A stretch of 64,000 bases of DNA from Candidatus Pantoea soli (GCF_007833795.1 NZ_CP032702.1:930001-994000), one strand, 5' to 3'. Positions 1 through 10,717 are shown, numbered from the stretch's first letter. Program-made: numbers and translations. The notes: generated by a model not told the origin, from the sequence alone.

Positions 1-2281
<2,281 letters not shown>

Positions 2282-2479
2282 GCGCAGATGCACGCGCCGC
2301 TGGCGCGATCACAAAAGCTGCCAGCACCGTGCCGGCTGTGGGGTTTTTGTCAGGTTTGCGCGGGTAAAGCGTTAAGCGTGGTGAGCAGAGATGAATAGCG
2401 CCCGGATGCGGAACATTCCGGCTTGTCGCGCGCCTGGTCGCCTCCTACACTCAGCGCGATTTCACACGCAGAGGCAATA

Positions 2480-2623
2480 ATGAACGCTTTACTGAAACTC
2501 GCCACCGTGATGGCACTGGTGACCGCGCTGAGCGGTTGTATCTTCCCACCGCCGGGCGGCGGTGGTGGCTGGGGTGGTCCCGGCGGCGGCGGACCCGGTC
2601 ACGGCTTTATGGGACCACGCTGA
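2480..2623 (+). CDS. Very small Gly/Pro-rich lipoprotein
   Basis: A 47-residue protein with a clear lipoprotein signal: Met-Asn, a Lys at position 6, a hydrophobic core and lipobox Leu-Ser-Gly-Cys with Cys20 as the lipidation site. The mature part is only 28 residues, almost all Gly and Pro, ending FMGPR. I chose the ATG at 2480 because GAGGC stands 5 bases upstream and the signal peptide starts there; a longer reading from 2423 adds a non-signal extension. No function recognised. It is likely outer- or inner-membrane anchored by lipid. A large inverted repeat follows 27 bases after the stop. Confidence 0.7.
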   Translation: MNALLKLATVMALVTALSGCIFPPPGGGGGWGGPGGGGPGHGFMGPR

Positions 2624-2650
2624 CGCCCGGCCGTGTGGCCTGCCCGATGA

Positions 2651-2699
2651 AGCGAAACGTTTTACGCTGCGGTAATCGCAGGCAGTAAAACGTTTCGCT
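2651..2699 (+). repeat. Perfect 15-bp inverted repeat with nested hairpin
   Basis: Arms AGCGAAACGTTTTAC (2651-2665) and its exact complement (2685-2699) enclose a 19-base loop that itself contains CTGCG/CGCAG (2667-2671 and 2677-2681). Each arm carries AAACGTTT, the core of LacI/GalR-family operators. No T-run follows, so it is not a standard intrinsic terminator. It could be a transcript-end structure for the small lipoprotein gene or an operator pair ahead of iraP. Confidence 0.6.
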
Positions 2700-2832
2700 G
2701 TTAGATATTGATATCCGGTGTTTTTTAGCGCGACGGCAAATGCGCTTTTTGCCACAAAAACGGTAAAAACGCTTGTTGTTTTAATCACCACAGTGCTACT
2801 TTCAGCTTTCTTTCTCTCACCGGGTGCGTCGC

Positions 2833-3087
2833 ATGAAATACCTGATTGCGGAACTCCTGCTGAAGCTGGCAGAAAAAGAAGAAGCGTCAAAAGAACTGGT
2901 GGTTCAGGTTGAAGCGCTGGAAATTGTGCTGACGGCTATCCTGCGTAAACTCGAACCGCAGCAATATGATGATATTGTCACTGCCATAGACAGTGCCATG
3001 CCGCCGCGCGCGACGATCGCAGAAAATGCCGATGCGCAGCTGCTGCGCAATTATGTGGATAAATTACTTAAACACCCCCGTCACTGA
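2833..3087 (+). CDS. iraP: Anti-adaptor protein IraP
   Basis: Small cytoplasmic protein that binds the response regulator RssB and blocks delivery of RpoS to ClpXP, stabilising RpoS, classically in phosphate starvation. The 84 residues match E. coli IraP (86 aa) at both ends: LIAELLLKLAEKEE at the N terminus, a VEALEIVLTAILRKL helix, and the LLKHPRH tail. I chose ATG 2833 (MKYLIAEL) over an in-frame GTG at 2824 because it aligns with the known start. It is followed 90 bases on by psiF; the E. coli phoA gene that lies between them is missing. Confidence 0.9.
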   Translation: MKYLIAELLLKLAEKEEASKELVVQVEALEIVLTAILRKLEPQQYDDIVTAIDSAMPPRATIAENADAQLLRNYVDKLLKHPRH

Positions 3088-3144
3088 TCGCGGTTTTATT
3101 TCCCCCGTTAGATTTTTTTCCGCTTTGGTTATTCCGTGCCATGC

Positions 3145-3158
3145 TTATGACGTCATAA
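3145..3158 (+). promoter_or_regulatory. 14-bp perfect palindrome upstream of psiF
   Basis: TTATGACGTCATAA lies 19 bases before the psiF start. It is a perfect palindrome. The GTCATAA half resembles one repeat of a Pho box, but PhoB sites are direct repeats at 11-bp spacing and that pattern is not visible here. It may be an operator or part of a promoter. Confidence 0.35.
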
Positions 3159-3177
3159 CGCGACGGAGAAAACCCTA

Positions 3178-3483
3178 ATGAAATCCTCTCTTCTGGTATT
3201 AATGGCCGCCGGTTTATTGCTGGCCGGCAGCGCCGGTGCGGCAGAAAAAACCGCCCAGCAGGAAAAAATGGCCCTGTGTAATCAGCATGCCGGGTCGCAA
3301 AACCTCACAGGCGATGCGCGAAAAAGCTTTATGAGCGATTGCCTGAAAAAAGACAGCAAAATGGGCAATATGACGCCACAGCAAATGAAAATGAAAAGCT
3401 GCAACACCGCGGCGGGTGATAAAAAGCTCAGCGGTGAAGCGCGTAAAACCTTTATGAGCAGCTGCCTGAAAAAGAGTGCGTAA
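3178..3483 (+). CDS. psiF: Phosphate-starvation-inducible protein PsiF
   Basis: Small secreted protein of unknown molecular role, a Pho-regulon member in E. coli where it is cotranscribed with phoA. The 101 residues begin with a signal peptide (about 1-21, cleavage near Ala-Gly-Ala). Two PsiF repeats follow, each of about 30 residues with the pattern Met-x-x-Cys, then Ala-Arg-Lys-x-Phe-Met-Ser-x-Cys-Leu-Lys-Lys. Here the gene stands without phoA. A palindrome lies just upstream and a strong terminator just downstream, so it is probably monocistronic. Confidence 0.93.
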   Translation: MKSSLLVLMAAGLLLAGSAGAAEKTAQQEKMALCNQHAGSQNLTGDARKSFMSDCLKKDSKMGNMTPQQMKMKSCNTAAGDKKLSGEARKTFMSSCLKKSA

Positions 3484-3493
3484 CGGCTGACGG

Positions 3494-3516
3494 GCGGCCT
3501 GCGGGCCGCTTTTTTG
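3494..3516 (+). terminator. Intrinsic terminator of psiF
   Basis: GCGGCC (3494-3499), loop TGCG, GGCCGC (3504-3509), then six T residues, 11 bases after the psiF stop. Confidence 0.88.
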
Positions 3517-3531
3517 TGTCCGCTCTCGCAG

Positions 3532-3554
3532 GGTAAAAATGGGCTTTTTTTACC
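3532..3554 (+). terminator. Second weak terminator-like hairpin
   Basis: GGTAAAAA (3532-3539) pairs with TTTTTACC (3547-3554) across a 7-base loop. AT-rich, right after the psiF terminator and before the hydroxylase gene. Possibly an auxiliary terminator. Confidence 0.35.
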
Positions 3555-3684
3555 GTCGCGCAAAGGGCACGCGTTGCCAAAACTTTACAAACAGCTTACA
3601 TAAACTCGTCATGCTCTCTCTGTCTCTCCCTGGTGCCTGCTGGCGCGCAGGGTGTTTTAACGTGCAACATAAGGAACCCGTTGT

Positions 3685-4596
3685 ATGGTCGCTGCGATCA
3701 TTCTTGGTATTTTTGTGATTAGCGTTATTTATGCGCATTCACGCGGCGTGGAAAAACAGAAATTCTCCCGCCAGTTATTTGATCATTCGACATTCATGGC
3801 GCCGATAAATATGTTTATGACCGGCCTGTCAAGATTACCGGCAAAGCAACCCTATTTTCCCGTGGATGCCTTTCCGGAATTACGCCAGCTGACGGATAAC
3901 TGGCAGGTGATTCGCGATGAAGCGATCCGTTTGCAGGATCACATCAAAGCGGCACAGACGCATAATGACGCCGGCTTCAACACCTTCTTTAAACGCGGCT
4001 GGAAGCGTTTTTATCTGAAATGGTACAGCGATGCGCACCCTTCTGCGCGCGAGCTTTGCCCGGTCACGACGGAACTGGTCAGCAAAATCCCCGGCGTCAA
4101 GGCGGCGATGTTTGCTGAGCTGCCGCCCGGCAGCCACCTCGGTAAGCACCGCGATCCTTATGCCGGCTCCGTGCGCTATCACCTTGGGCTGCAGACGCCC
4201 AATGATGATCGCTGCTTCATTGAAGTGGACCGGCAGCGCCACAGCTGGCGCGATGGTGAAGCCGTGATCTTTGACGAGACCTACGTGCACTGGGCGCAGA
4301 ATGAGAGCGAGCAGACGCGCATTATTCTGTTCTGTGACATCGAGCGCCCGATGAAGTGGCGCTGGGCGCAGGCGGTCAACCACTGGGTGGGATCAACGCT
4401 GATGTCGGCCGCGGCCTCGCCCAACGACGAGAACGACCGCACCGGCTACATTAACCGCATCTTTAAATATGTCTATGCATTGCGTGATGCCGGTCAGAAC
4501 CTGAAAAAACGCAATCGCCGTCTCTACTATTGGGTAAAACATGGCCTGATCGCCGCGATTTTTGCCATCATCATTGTTCCCAGCGTGTTCTTCTGA
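3685..4596 (+). CDS. lpxO: LpxO-type lipid A 2-hydroxylase (Asp/Asn beta-hydroxylase family)
   Basis: Fe(II)/2-oxoglutarate dioxygenase of the aspartyl/asparaginyl hydroxylase fold. LpxO hydroxylates the secondary myristoyl chain of lipid A at the inner membrane. The 303 residues match Salmonella LpxO (302 aa) in length and layout: an N-terminal membrane segment (about 2-16), a cytosolic catalytic domain and a C-terminal membrane segment (about 284-302). The iron ligands are visible as HRDPYAG (His155) and VHW (His202); NDAGF..FFK.GWKRFYLKWY is characteristic. ATG 3685 lies 10 bases after AAGGAA. A strong terminator follows. Assignment of lipid A as substrate rests on similarity. Confidence 0.87.
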   Translation: MVAAIILGIFVISVIYAHSRGVEKQKFSRQLFDHSTFMAPINMFMTGLSRLPAKQPYFPVDAFPELRQLTDNWQVIRDEAIRLQDHIKAAQTHNDAGFNTFFKRGWKRFYLKWYSDAHPSARELCPVTTELVSKIPGVKAAMFAELPPGSHLGKHRDPYAGSVRYHLGLQTPNDDRCFIEVDRQRHSWRDGEAVIFDETYVHWAQNESEQTRIILFCDIERPMKWRWAQAVNHWVGSTLMSAAASPNDENDRTGYINRIFKYVYALRDAGQNLKKRNRRLYYWVKHGLIAAIFAIIIVPSVFF

Positions 4597-4613
4597 TCCC
4601 GCCTTTCCCTTTT

Positions 4614-4655
4614 AAAACGGCAGATAATCAAACGGTTATCTGCCGTTTTGTTTTG
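4614..4655 (+). terminator. Intrinsic terminator of lpxO
   Basis: A perfect 14-bp stem (4614-4627 with 4636-4649) and 8-base loop, followed by GTTTT. The stem starts with AAAACGGC and ends with GCCGTTTT, so it could act in both directions. Confidence 0.88.
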
Positions 4656-4742
4656 CGTATGCGGCTAAATCCCGAGGCTTTGCCACACTTACTGTTTGCA
4701 GGGATTTATCGGTTCGCTACCCAAACAGAAAAGGAGACCCAT

Positions 4743-6269
4743 GTGAGCTACCAAACGGTCGTGAAATTTGATGCGCTGCCTGAGCGTAAACCCACTAAGT
4801 TCACCGTCGGTGAGACCGACATGGTGCTGATTCGCGATGGCGAGCGGGTGCAGGCGTTTCAGGCAAAATGCCCGCACGCCGGCGCGCCGCTGGAGCAGGG
4901 CGCGGTGTGTGGCGATAAGCTGATCTGCCCGTGGCATAAAGCCGTCTTTCAGCTGAGCGATGGCGGTATGTGTGAGCCACCGGCGCTGGCTAATCTGAAA
5001 CGCTACCCGGTACGCATTGAACAGGGCAACGTGCTGGTGAGTCCGCAGGCGATGTCGCCAGCCAGTGCGCCGGTTGCGCAGGGTGAAACGCCAGTGTGTG
5101 TCATCCTGGGAAGCGGTGCGGCGGGCAGCGCGGCGATCTGGACGCTGCGCGATGAGGGCTTCAGCGGGCGTATTGTGCGTATCGAACGGGAAGCGGAAGC
5201 GCCTTACGATCGAACCGCGCTGAGCAAATTCGTGCCGTCCGGCAAGATGGACATTTCAGAGGTGCCAAAGCTGCTGAAGCAGGATGTGCTGGGGCCGGTG
5301 GCGCGCATTCAGGATGACGTGGTACAGCTGAACGCACAGAACAGAACGCTGCTGCTGAAATCCGGGCAGCAGGTGACCTTTGATCGGTTACTGATTGCCA
5401 CCGGCGGCGTGCCGCAGGTCCCGGACCTGCCGGGACGGTCGCTTGACGGTGTGCATCAGCTGCGCTCTCTGGCACAGGCCGACACGCTGTTCAGTGCGGT
5501 GGACGAAACGCAGCAGCTGGTGATTATCGGTAACAGTTTTATTGGCATGGAGGTTGCCGGGGCGCTGCGTAATCGGGATGTTGATGTCACGGTGATCGCG
5601 CGTGATCAGCTGCCCTTTAAGAAGCAGTTTGGTGAAGAGATCGGCCGCCATTTTTATGAACTGCACCGGCGCAACGGCGTGAAGTTTGTCAGCGGCGAGC
5701 CGGAAGCGCTGGAAGGTGAGGGGCAGGTCAGCGCAGTGCGGCTGAAGGGCGGGCAGCGCGTGCCGGCCAGTCTGGTGCTGCTCGCGACCGGGGTCACACC
5801 CGCCACCGGCTTTATTCATGATCTCCCGTTGCAGGAAGATGGCAGCCTGCTGGCTGACGGTCAGCTGCGCGTGCAGGAGGCGATCTGGGCCGCCGGCGAC
5901 ATCGCCAGCTATCTGACACCGCGCGGCGTGCAGCGTATTGAGCATTTCCGCGTGGCGCAGCAGCAGGGACGCATCGCGGCGCTGAATATGCTGGGGAAAA
6001 ACATCATGTACGATCGCGTGCCGTTTTTCTGGACGGCGCACTATGGCACGCGCTACGAATATCTGGGGCACGCCAGCGAGTGGGACGAGTGCCGTCTGCT
6101 GGGCTCGCTGCAGAATCAGCAGTTCATCGCATTTTACTGCCAGCAGGGCATGATTGCCGCGGTGTGCTCGGCGGGAATGAACACGCTGACTGCCGCGCTG
6201 GTGCATGATATGCAGCAGCCCATGACGCTGGCGCAGGGCATTGCGCTGTTTGAAGCTTTTCAGGGATAG
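4743..6269 (+). CDS. Rieske [2Fe-2S] / FAD-dependent NAD(P)H oxidoreductase (AIF-like)
   Basis: A 508-residue fusion of an N-terminal Rieske ferredoxin domain (about 1-105) and a ferredoxin-reductase type flavoprotein (about 118-400) with a C-terminal reductase domain. Cluster ligands are Cys43-x-His45 and Cys62-x2-His65. The FAD Rossmann motif is GSGAAG at 123-128; the NAD(P) motif GNSFIG begins near 263; ATGVTP and WAAGD are the usual second FAD contacts. Start is the GTG at 4743: AAGGAG ends 6 bases before it, and the overlapping ATG at 4741 is out of frame and hits a stop at once. Substrate unknown; the family includes redox sensors and dioxygenase reductases. It stands alone between lpxO and proC, where E. 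coli has dgcC. Confidence 0.85.
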   Translation: MSYQTVVKFDALPERKPTKFTVGETDMVLIRDGERVQAFQAKCPHAGAPLEQGAVCGDKLICPWHKAVFQLSDGGMCEPPALANLKRYPVRIEQGNVLVSPQAMSPASAPVAQGETPVCVILGSGAAGSAAIWTLRDEGFSGRIVRIEREAEAPYDRTALSKFVPSGKMDISEVPKLLKQDVLGPVARIQDDVVQLNAQNRTLLLKSGQQVTFDRLLIATGGVPQVPDLPGRSLDGVHQLRSLAQADTLFSAVDETQQLVIIGNSFIGMEVAGALRNRDVDVTVIARDQLPFKKQFGEEIGRHFYELHRRNGVKFVSGEPEALEGEGQVSAVRLKGGQRVPASLVLLATGVTPATGFIHDLPLQEDGSLLADGQLRVQEAIWAAGDIASYLTPRGVQRIEHFRVAQQQGRIAALNMLGKNIMYDRVPFFWTAHYGTRYEYLGHASEWDECRLLGSLQNQQFIAFYCQQGMIAAVCSAGMNTLTAALVHDMQQPMTLAQGIALFEAFQG

Positions 6270-6380
6270 CGCAACGGCGCAGAACACGTTGTGCCGCCGG
6301 CGGCGCGAGGAGAGCGGAACCGTCGGAGAGACGGTGATATTGGATGGCAGGCGCGCGCAGAGCCGCGCCCTGCCGTCACA

Positions 6381-7193
6381 TCACGCTTTGCTCAGCGCTT
6401 CGGATTTCGCCATACACTGCTGCATCGCCTTCAGTACTGCCGCGCGAAAGCCATTCTCTTCCAGTACCTTCACGGCTTCGATGGTGGTGCCGCCTGGCGA
6501 GCACACCATATCTTTCAGCTCGCCGGGGTGCCTGCCGGTTTCCAGCACCATCTGCGCTGAGCCTTTCACCGCCTGCGCGGCAAACTGATACGCCTGCGCG
6601 CGCGGCATGCCGCCCAGCACGGCGGCGTCGGCCATCGCTTCGATAAACATAAACACGTAAGCCGGCGCAGACCCGCTGACGCCGACCACCGCATGAATCA
6701 GGGATTCGCTGACCACGGCCGCTTTACCAAAGCTTTCAAATATCTGCACCACTTCATCCACTTCCGCCTGCTCCACCAGCACATTGGGCGTAATAGAGGT
6801 CATGCCTTCGTTTACCAGCGCCGGCGTATTGGGCATCACGCGGATGATTTTGCGATCGTGCCCCAGCACTGCCGCCAGCGAATCCAGCGTCACGCCTGCT
6901 GCAATCGATACCACCAGCGCCTCTTTCTTCAGCTGGCCCGCCAGATCTTTCAGCACTTTGAGAATCACATTGGGTTTGACCGCACCGAACAGAATGTCGA
7001 CTTCATGCGCCAGGCTCTCGGCGCTCTCTGCCGCAGTCACGCCATACTGCTGCGCCAGCGCCTGATTGGTGTCGGTTTTGCGGTCGTACACCCAGATGTT
7101 TGCCGGGGCAATCTGCCCGCTGTTGATCAGGCCGCTGATAATGGCGGTTGCCATGTTGCCGGCGCCGATAAACCCGATTTTCTTCTCCAGCAT
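6381..7193 (-). CDS. proC: Pyrroline-5-carboxylate reductase
   Basis: Last step of proline synthesis: NAD(P)H-dependent reduction of 1-pyrroline-5-carboxylate in the cytosol. 270 residues against 269 in E. coli. Rossmann motif GAGNM at 10-14, the FGAVKPNV and VMPNTPALV motifs, and the C-terminal SPGGTTIEAV signature that forms the dimer active site are all intact. ATG 7193 has AAAGGA 7 bases upstream on the minus strand. An imperfect GC-rich hairpin (6346-6374) lies just past the stop. Divergent from yaiI. Confidence 0.96.
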   Translation of the reverse strand: MLEKKIGFIGAGNMATAIISGLINSGQIAPANIWVYDRKTDTNQALAQQYGVTAAESAESLAHEVDILFGAVKPNVILKVLKDLAGQLKKEALVVSIAAGVTLDSLAAVLGHDRKIIRVMPNTPALVNEGMTSITPNVLVEQAEVDEVVQIFESFGKAAVVSESLIHAVVGVSGSAPAYVFMFIEAMADAAVLGGMPRAQAYQFAAQAVKGSAQMVLETGRHPGELKDMVCSPGGTTIEAVKVLEENGFRAAVLKAMQQCMAKSEALSKA

Positions 7194-7337
7194 CGCTTTA
7201 TCCTTTACGTGATTCGGTTTTCTCAGGGGATTAGCTTACGTCAGCCGCGATGAATAACAAGTCGCTGTGAAATATCCGTTGCCATTCGCGCTCAGCGCGG
7301 CAAGATCGGCGCATTGCTTCGCAACTAAGGAAACCTC

Positions 7338-7781
7338 ATGGCGATCTGGGTCGATGCCGATGCCTGTCCGAATGTCATCAAAGAAGTGCTGTACCGCGCC
7401 GCAGAGCGCACCCGCATAACCGTCACCTTTGTGGCGAACCAGCCGCTGCGGGTGCCACCGTCGCCGTATGTCAAAACGCTGCAGGTTGCTGCGGGTTTTG
7501 ATGTGGCGGATAACGAAATCGTGAAGCGCGTGCAGCCAGGCGAGCTGGTGATCACCGGCGATATTCCGCTGGCGGCGGAAGTGCTGGAGAAAGGGGCCGC
7601 GGCGCTGAATCCGCGCGGAGAGCGGTATTCGCCGGATACCATTCGCCAGCGTTTAACCATGCGGGATTTTATGGAGACGCTGCGCGCCAGCGGCGTGCAG
7701 AGCGGCGGCCCGTCGGCACTGAGCCCACGTGACCGCCAGCAGTTTGCGAATGAACTGGATAAGTGGTTACGTCAGCGCTAA
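7338..7781 (+). CDS. yaiI: UPF0178 family protein YaiI
   Basis: 147-residue cytosolic protein of the YaiI/YqxD family (UPF0178), with a PIN/NYN-like acidic N terminus: WVDADACP with Asp6 and Asp8, and GDIPLAAE further on. Function not established; nuclease-like fold is inferred from the family. AAGGAAACC precedes the ATG. The stop codon (7779-7781) directly abuts the stop of the convergent DUF2076 gene, with no intergenic base. Confidence 0.92.
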   Translation: MAIWVDADACPNVIKEVLYRAAERTRITVTFVANQPLRVPPSPYVKTLQVAAGFDVADNEIVKRVQPGELVITGDIPLAAEVLEKGAAALNPRGERYSPDTIRQRLTMRDFMETLRASGVQSGGPSALSPRDRQQFANELDKWLRQR

Positions 7782-8468
7782 TCAGACGAAGGTGTCGTCA
7801 TCGTCATAGTCGCCGCCGCCAAAATCACTGAAATCATTGTTATCCGCAAAGCTGTTGTTGTCCCAGCTGGCGTTATCGTTCAGGAAGGCGTTATCACTGT
7901 CGTTGCCGTTAAAGGTGTCCAGATTGTTATCCACCTGCGGCAGCGCCGGTTCGTTGATGATATTAACAATCTCTTCCGGCTGAGAGTGATGGAACAGGCT
8001 GGTCAGCATATCCGCCATCACCACACCGCCAGCGACGCCGACCGCCGTCTGCAGCGCGCCGCCCAGAAAACCGGTACCGCGCGCCGGGGCCGCGTACTGC
8101 GGCGGCTGCTGCGCATACTGCGGCTGCGGTGGCGCGCTGTTCCATGCCGGCTGCTGCGTCTGCTGCGGCTGACGTGAGCCGCTGCCGAACAGGCTGGAAA
8201 GGAAGCCGCCGCTGCTCTGCTGCGGGGCCTGCTGCTGCTGCGCCTGAGCGAGACGATTTTCCAGATCGGCCACCTGCGCGTTAAGTTTTTTCATCGCCGC
8301 TTCCTGAATCAGGATCGCCTGCGCCATGTAGTAGGGCGCACCGGGCTGGCTCTGTAAAAACTGCTTAATTAACTGTTCGGCTCCGGCATCGCGCGGGCCG
8401 CTCTGCGTTTCAGCCTGTTTCAGACGGCTGAACAGATTTTCAATAAGTTGTTGTTCCTGGCTCTGCAT
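7782..8468 (-). CDS. DUF2076 family protein
   Basis: 228 residues. The N-terminal part (about 1-80) is helical and begins MQSQEQQLIENLFSRL; a Gln/Pro-rich linker (about 75-130) contains repeated PQ and QQ; a Gly/Ala-rich segment follows; the tail is Asn- and Asp-rich, ending in DDDDTFV. This is the DUF2076 architecture. I chose ATG 8468 because GGAGG lies 7 bases upstream; an in-frame ATG at 8534 adds 22 residues not expected. Function unknown. Convergent with yaiI. Confidence 0.87.
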   Translation of the reverse strand: MQSQEQQLIENLFSRLKQAETQSGPRDAGAEQLIKQFLQSQPGAPYYMAQAILIQEAAMKKLNAQVADLENRLAQAQQQQAPQQSSGGFLSSLFGSGSRQPQQTQQPAWNSAPPQPQYAQQPPQYAAPARGTGFLGGALQTAVGVAGGVVMADMLTSLFHHSQPEEIVNIINEPALPQVDNNLDTFNGNDSDNAFLNDNASWDNNSFADNNDFSDFGGGDYDDDDTFV

Positions 8469-8752
8469 GATGAACCTCCGTTTGCGAGATACCACACTAT
8501 ATGAGGGCTGCATGACAGAAAGTAAATCTGCCATGCGGTAAGGAAATGTTGCCCGCGCTTACAAATGACCGGATGCACAAAATGCGCACGCTGTTTCCAT
8601 TACAAATCATAGTGTTGACCTGAAGAGGCGTCAAAATACGCGTAATTCGTGCTTCGTGGCTGGCTGATGAAATAAAATCCAGGTATCATGCGACGCATTA
8701 TTGACCTGATGACCTTGCCCGCGCGGCAGAATACGGCGGAGGATGAGCCCGG

Positions 8753-9277
8753 ATGTCATTACCCATCTATCTGATCGGCGCACGCGGTTGCGGTAAAACC
8801 ACCATTGGCCAGGCGCTGTCGCAGGCGCTGAATTACGCCTTTCGCGATACCGATCACCATCTGCAGCTCACCACACAACGCAGCGTTGCTGAGCTGGTTG
8901 CGGCCGAAGGCTGGGAGCGTTTTCGCGCGCGCGAAAGTGAATCCCTGCAGGCGGTCACGGCACCGTCAACCATTATTGCCACCGGTGGCGGCATGGTGCT
9001 GGCAGAAGCCAACCGCCGGTTTATGCGCGATAACGGTCAGGTCATCTGGCTGAACGCACCTTCCGGCGTGCTGGCCGACCGGCTGACGCGTCAGCCGGAA
9101 GCGGCGCAGCGTCCAACCCTGACCGGGCGGCCTATTGCCGAAGAGATGGGCGATATTCTGCGTGAGCGCGCCCACCTTTACCGTCAGGCCGCCCATCACG
9201 AAGTGAACGCCATGCAGCCACCGGAACGGGTGGTGGAACAGATTCTGCACGCGCTTTCGCTGGCCCGCGCCAGCTGA
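8753..9277 (+). CDS. aroL: Shikimate kinase II
   Basis: Phosphorylates shikimate at O3 in the chorismate pathway, cytosolic. 174 residues, the E. coli AroL length. Walker A GARGCGKT at 9-16, the shikimate-binding RDTD motif, and ATGGGMV for the central GGG. GGAGG (8738-8742) is 10 bases before ATG 8753. I looked for TyrR boxes in 8535-8752, as E. coli aroL has, and saw no convincing pair. yaiA follows under its own promoter, as in E. coli. Confidence 0.95.
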   Translation: MSLPIYLIGARGCGKTTIGQALSQALNYAFRDTDHHLQLTTQRSVAELVAAEGWERFRARESESLQAVTAPSTIIATGGGMVLAEANRRFMRDNGQVIWLNAPSGVLADRLTRQPEAAQRPTLTGRPIAEEMGDILRERAHLYRQAAHHEVNAMQPPERVVEQILHALSLARAS

Positions 9278-9301
9278 TTCCCTCAGATTTCTCCCGCTTT
9301 G

Positions 9302-9329
9302 TTGGCAGCGATCCGCCTTTGTCTATACT
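9302..9329 (+). promoter_or_regulatory. Sigma70-type promoter of yaiA
   Basis: TTGGCA (9302-9307), a 16-base spacer and TATACT (9324-9329), each one mismatch from consensus. It lies 60 bases before the yaiA start, after the aroL stop. Confidence 0.65.
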
Positions 9330-9388
9330 GAATAACAGACAGGGGATCGCCGCTGTCTGTGTGGAAACCTGACATAAGAGGGAAACGT

Positions 9389-9580
9389 ATGCCAACCAGA
9401 CCACCCTATCCACGTGAAGCGCGCATTGTTGCCGTTGAAAAAGGCCCGGCGGGAAATACCGTCACCTGGTACGAATTACGTGCCGATCATCCGCGCCCGG
9501 ATACGTTAATCAGTGAACACAAAACGGAATCGGAAGCGCAGGACGCAAAAGACCGTTACGAAGATGTGGAAAAAGAATAA
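9389..9580 (+). CDS. yaiA: Small conserved protein YaiA
   Basis: 63-residue protein matching E. coli YaiA (63 aa) closely: [14 protein letters not shown] at the start, [19 protein letters not shown] in the middle and [10 protein letters not shown] at the end. Function unknown; in E. coli it is cotranscribed with aroL and aroM. ATG 9389 is preceded by GAGGGAAACG. A weak hairpin (9588-9605) follows. Confidence 0.92.
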   Translation: MPTRPPYPREARIVAVEKGPAGNTVTWYELRADHPRPDTLISEHKTESEAQDAKDRYEDVEKE

Positions 9581-9837
9581 CGGTTACGGGCGGGGAAACC
9601 TGCCCAACCTTTATTACGTCCGGTCGCTAAAGATATTTTTTTCTTTTTTCTGAATTGCCTGATTATTCTGCCAGTCTGATATTCCTTTCTTTATCGCTCC
9701 GCACCTGCCTGATAACGTCTGCTGATTTACCCTTTATTCCGTATTTTATTCTGACTTAAATGTTGCCGGCATTATCCGGTGCAAAATTTACGCTTGACCC
9801 GGCCTCCGCCACACTTTACTTTCAGCTGACTCATACA

Positions 9838-9862
9838 GGAACTCAGTTCCATATAGTGGAAC
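9838..9862 (+). promoter_or_regulatory. Overlapping palindromes, probable IclR-family operator
   Basis: Two interlocked inverted repeats: GGAACT-c-AGTTCC (9838-9850) and GTTCCA-tatag-TGGAAC (9846-9862). They end 7 bases before the IclR-family gene. Short GGAAC/GTTCC palindromes are typical of IclR-type operators, so autoregulation is likely. The AT-richer stretch 9606-9790 before it holds no gene I can support. Confidence 0.6.
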
Positions 9863-9869
9863 CTTCGCC

Positions 9870-10667
9870 ATGACCACACTCGAAAATGCGTCTGCCGTGC
9901 TCCGGTTATTCCAGCGTGCTGGTATAACACAGGGCCATCCAGGCCTCTCTTTTACCGAGGTGGTAACGGCGCTGGCTTTGCCGAAAAGCACCGTTTCGCG
10001 TCTGCTGGCGACCATGGAAAGTGAAGGTTTACTGGAGCGCGATCCGGACAGCCGCTGCTACCGCATTGGGCGCGTGCTGTTATCCGTGGCCGGCCATTAT
10101 CTCTCTACGCCGCTGGTTGACAGCGCGTCGGCGCCGATGGCGCGCCTTGCCGCCAGCAGCGGCTGCATGGGCTATATCTCGGTGCTGGACGGCAATGATG
10201 TGCTGGTGATGCGCATGTTTCATGGCCGCTTTTTTACGCAGCTGGTCACGCCGCCGGGCACGCGGGTGTCGGTTACCGGCACCTCCACCGGCCGCGTCCT
10301 GCTGGCGCAGTTAAGCGACGAGCAGGTACGGCAGCGCTTTGCGGATAACTGGCAGGCGGCTTCGCCGAACTCGCCGCGGCATCTGGATGCGCTGTGTCAG
10401 GAGCTGGCGCGTATCCGCCAGCAGGGCTGGGCACTGGCGCGGAATGAAACCCTGCCGGGCATCAGTTCGCTGGCGGTGGCCATCACCCATAAACATCGGG
10501 GCGAAAGCGCTGCACTGTGTCTTTCGTTTCTCTCGCAGGAAGCCGCCCCGGGTTATCCGGAAGCGCTGCTCAGCGAATTGCGCGCAACGGCTGCACTGAT
10601 GGCTGAAAAATATGGCGCAATGTCTCTGGATAATACAGAGCAACCCGCATTCGATTTTAAGGCGTAA
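9870..10667 (+). CDS. IclR-family transcriptional regulator
   Basis: 265 residues: N-terminal winged helix (about 1-70, recognition helix around KSTVSRLLATMESEGLLERD) and a C-terminal IclR effector-binding GAF-like domain (about 85-250, with GCMGYISVLDGNDVLV and TGTSTGRVLLA). Such proteins usually control the neighbouring catabolic or transport genes. The next three genes on the strand form a tight unit, and a double palindrome lies directly upstream of this gene. The effector cannot be read from sequence. The E. coli region lacks this gene, so it was gained with the transporter and DUF1177 genes or lost in E. coli. Confidence 0.9.
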   Translation: MTTLENASAVLRLFQRAGITQGHPGLSFTEVVTALALPKSTVSRLLATMESEGLLERDPDSRCYRIGRVLLSVAGHYLSTPLVDSASAPMARLAASSGCMGYISVLDGNDVLVMRMFHGRFFTQLVTPPGTRVSVTGTSTGRVLLAQLSDEQVRQRFADNWQAASPNSPRHLDALCQELARIRQQGWALARNETLPGISSLAVAITHKHRGESAALCLSFLSQEAAPGYPEALLSELRATAALMAEKYGAMSLDNTEQPAFDFKA

Positions 10668-10685
10668 TACTTCGCGCCACACCGG

Positions 10686-10717
10686 GGAAATAGCAGGTCT
10701 TCGGACCTGCTTATTTC
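10686..10717 (+). terminator. UUCG-tetraloop hairpin between regulator and transporter genes
   Basis: AGCAGGTC (10692-10699), loop TTCG, GACCTGCT (10704-10711); the stem extends outward as GAAATA/TATTTC with one bulge. Very stable. It probably ends or attenuates the regulator transcript before the OPT gene. Confidence 0.6.

Noticed and set aside
8535..8752. TyrR boxes upstream of aroL
   Set aside because: I searched for TGTAAA-N6-TTTACA and found only isolated half-like words.
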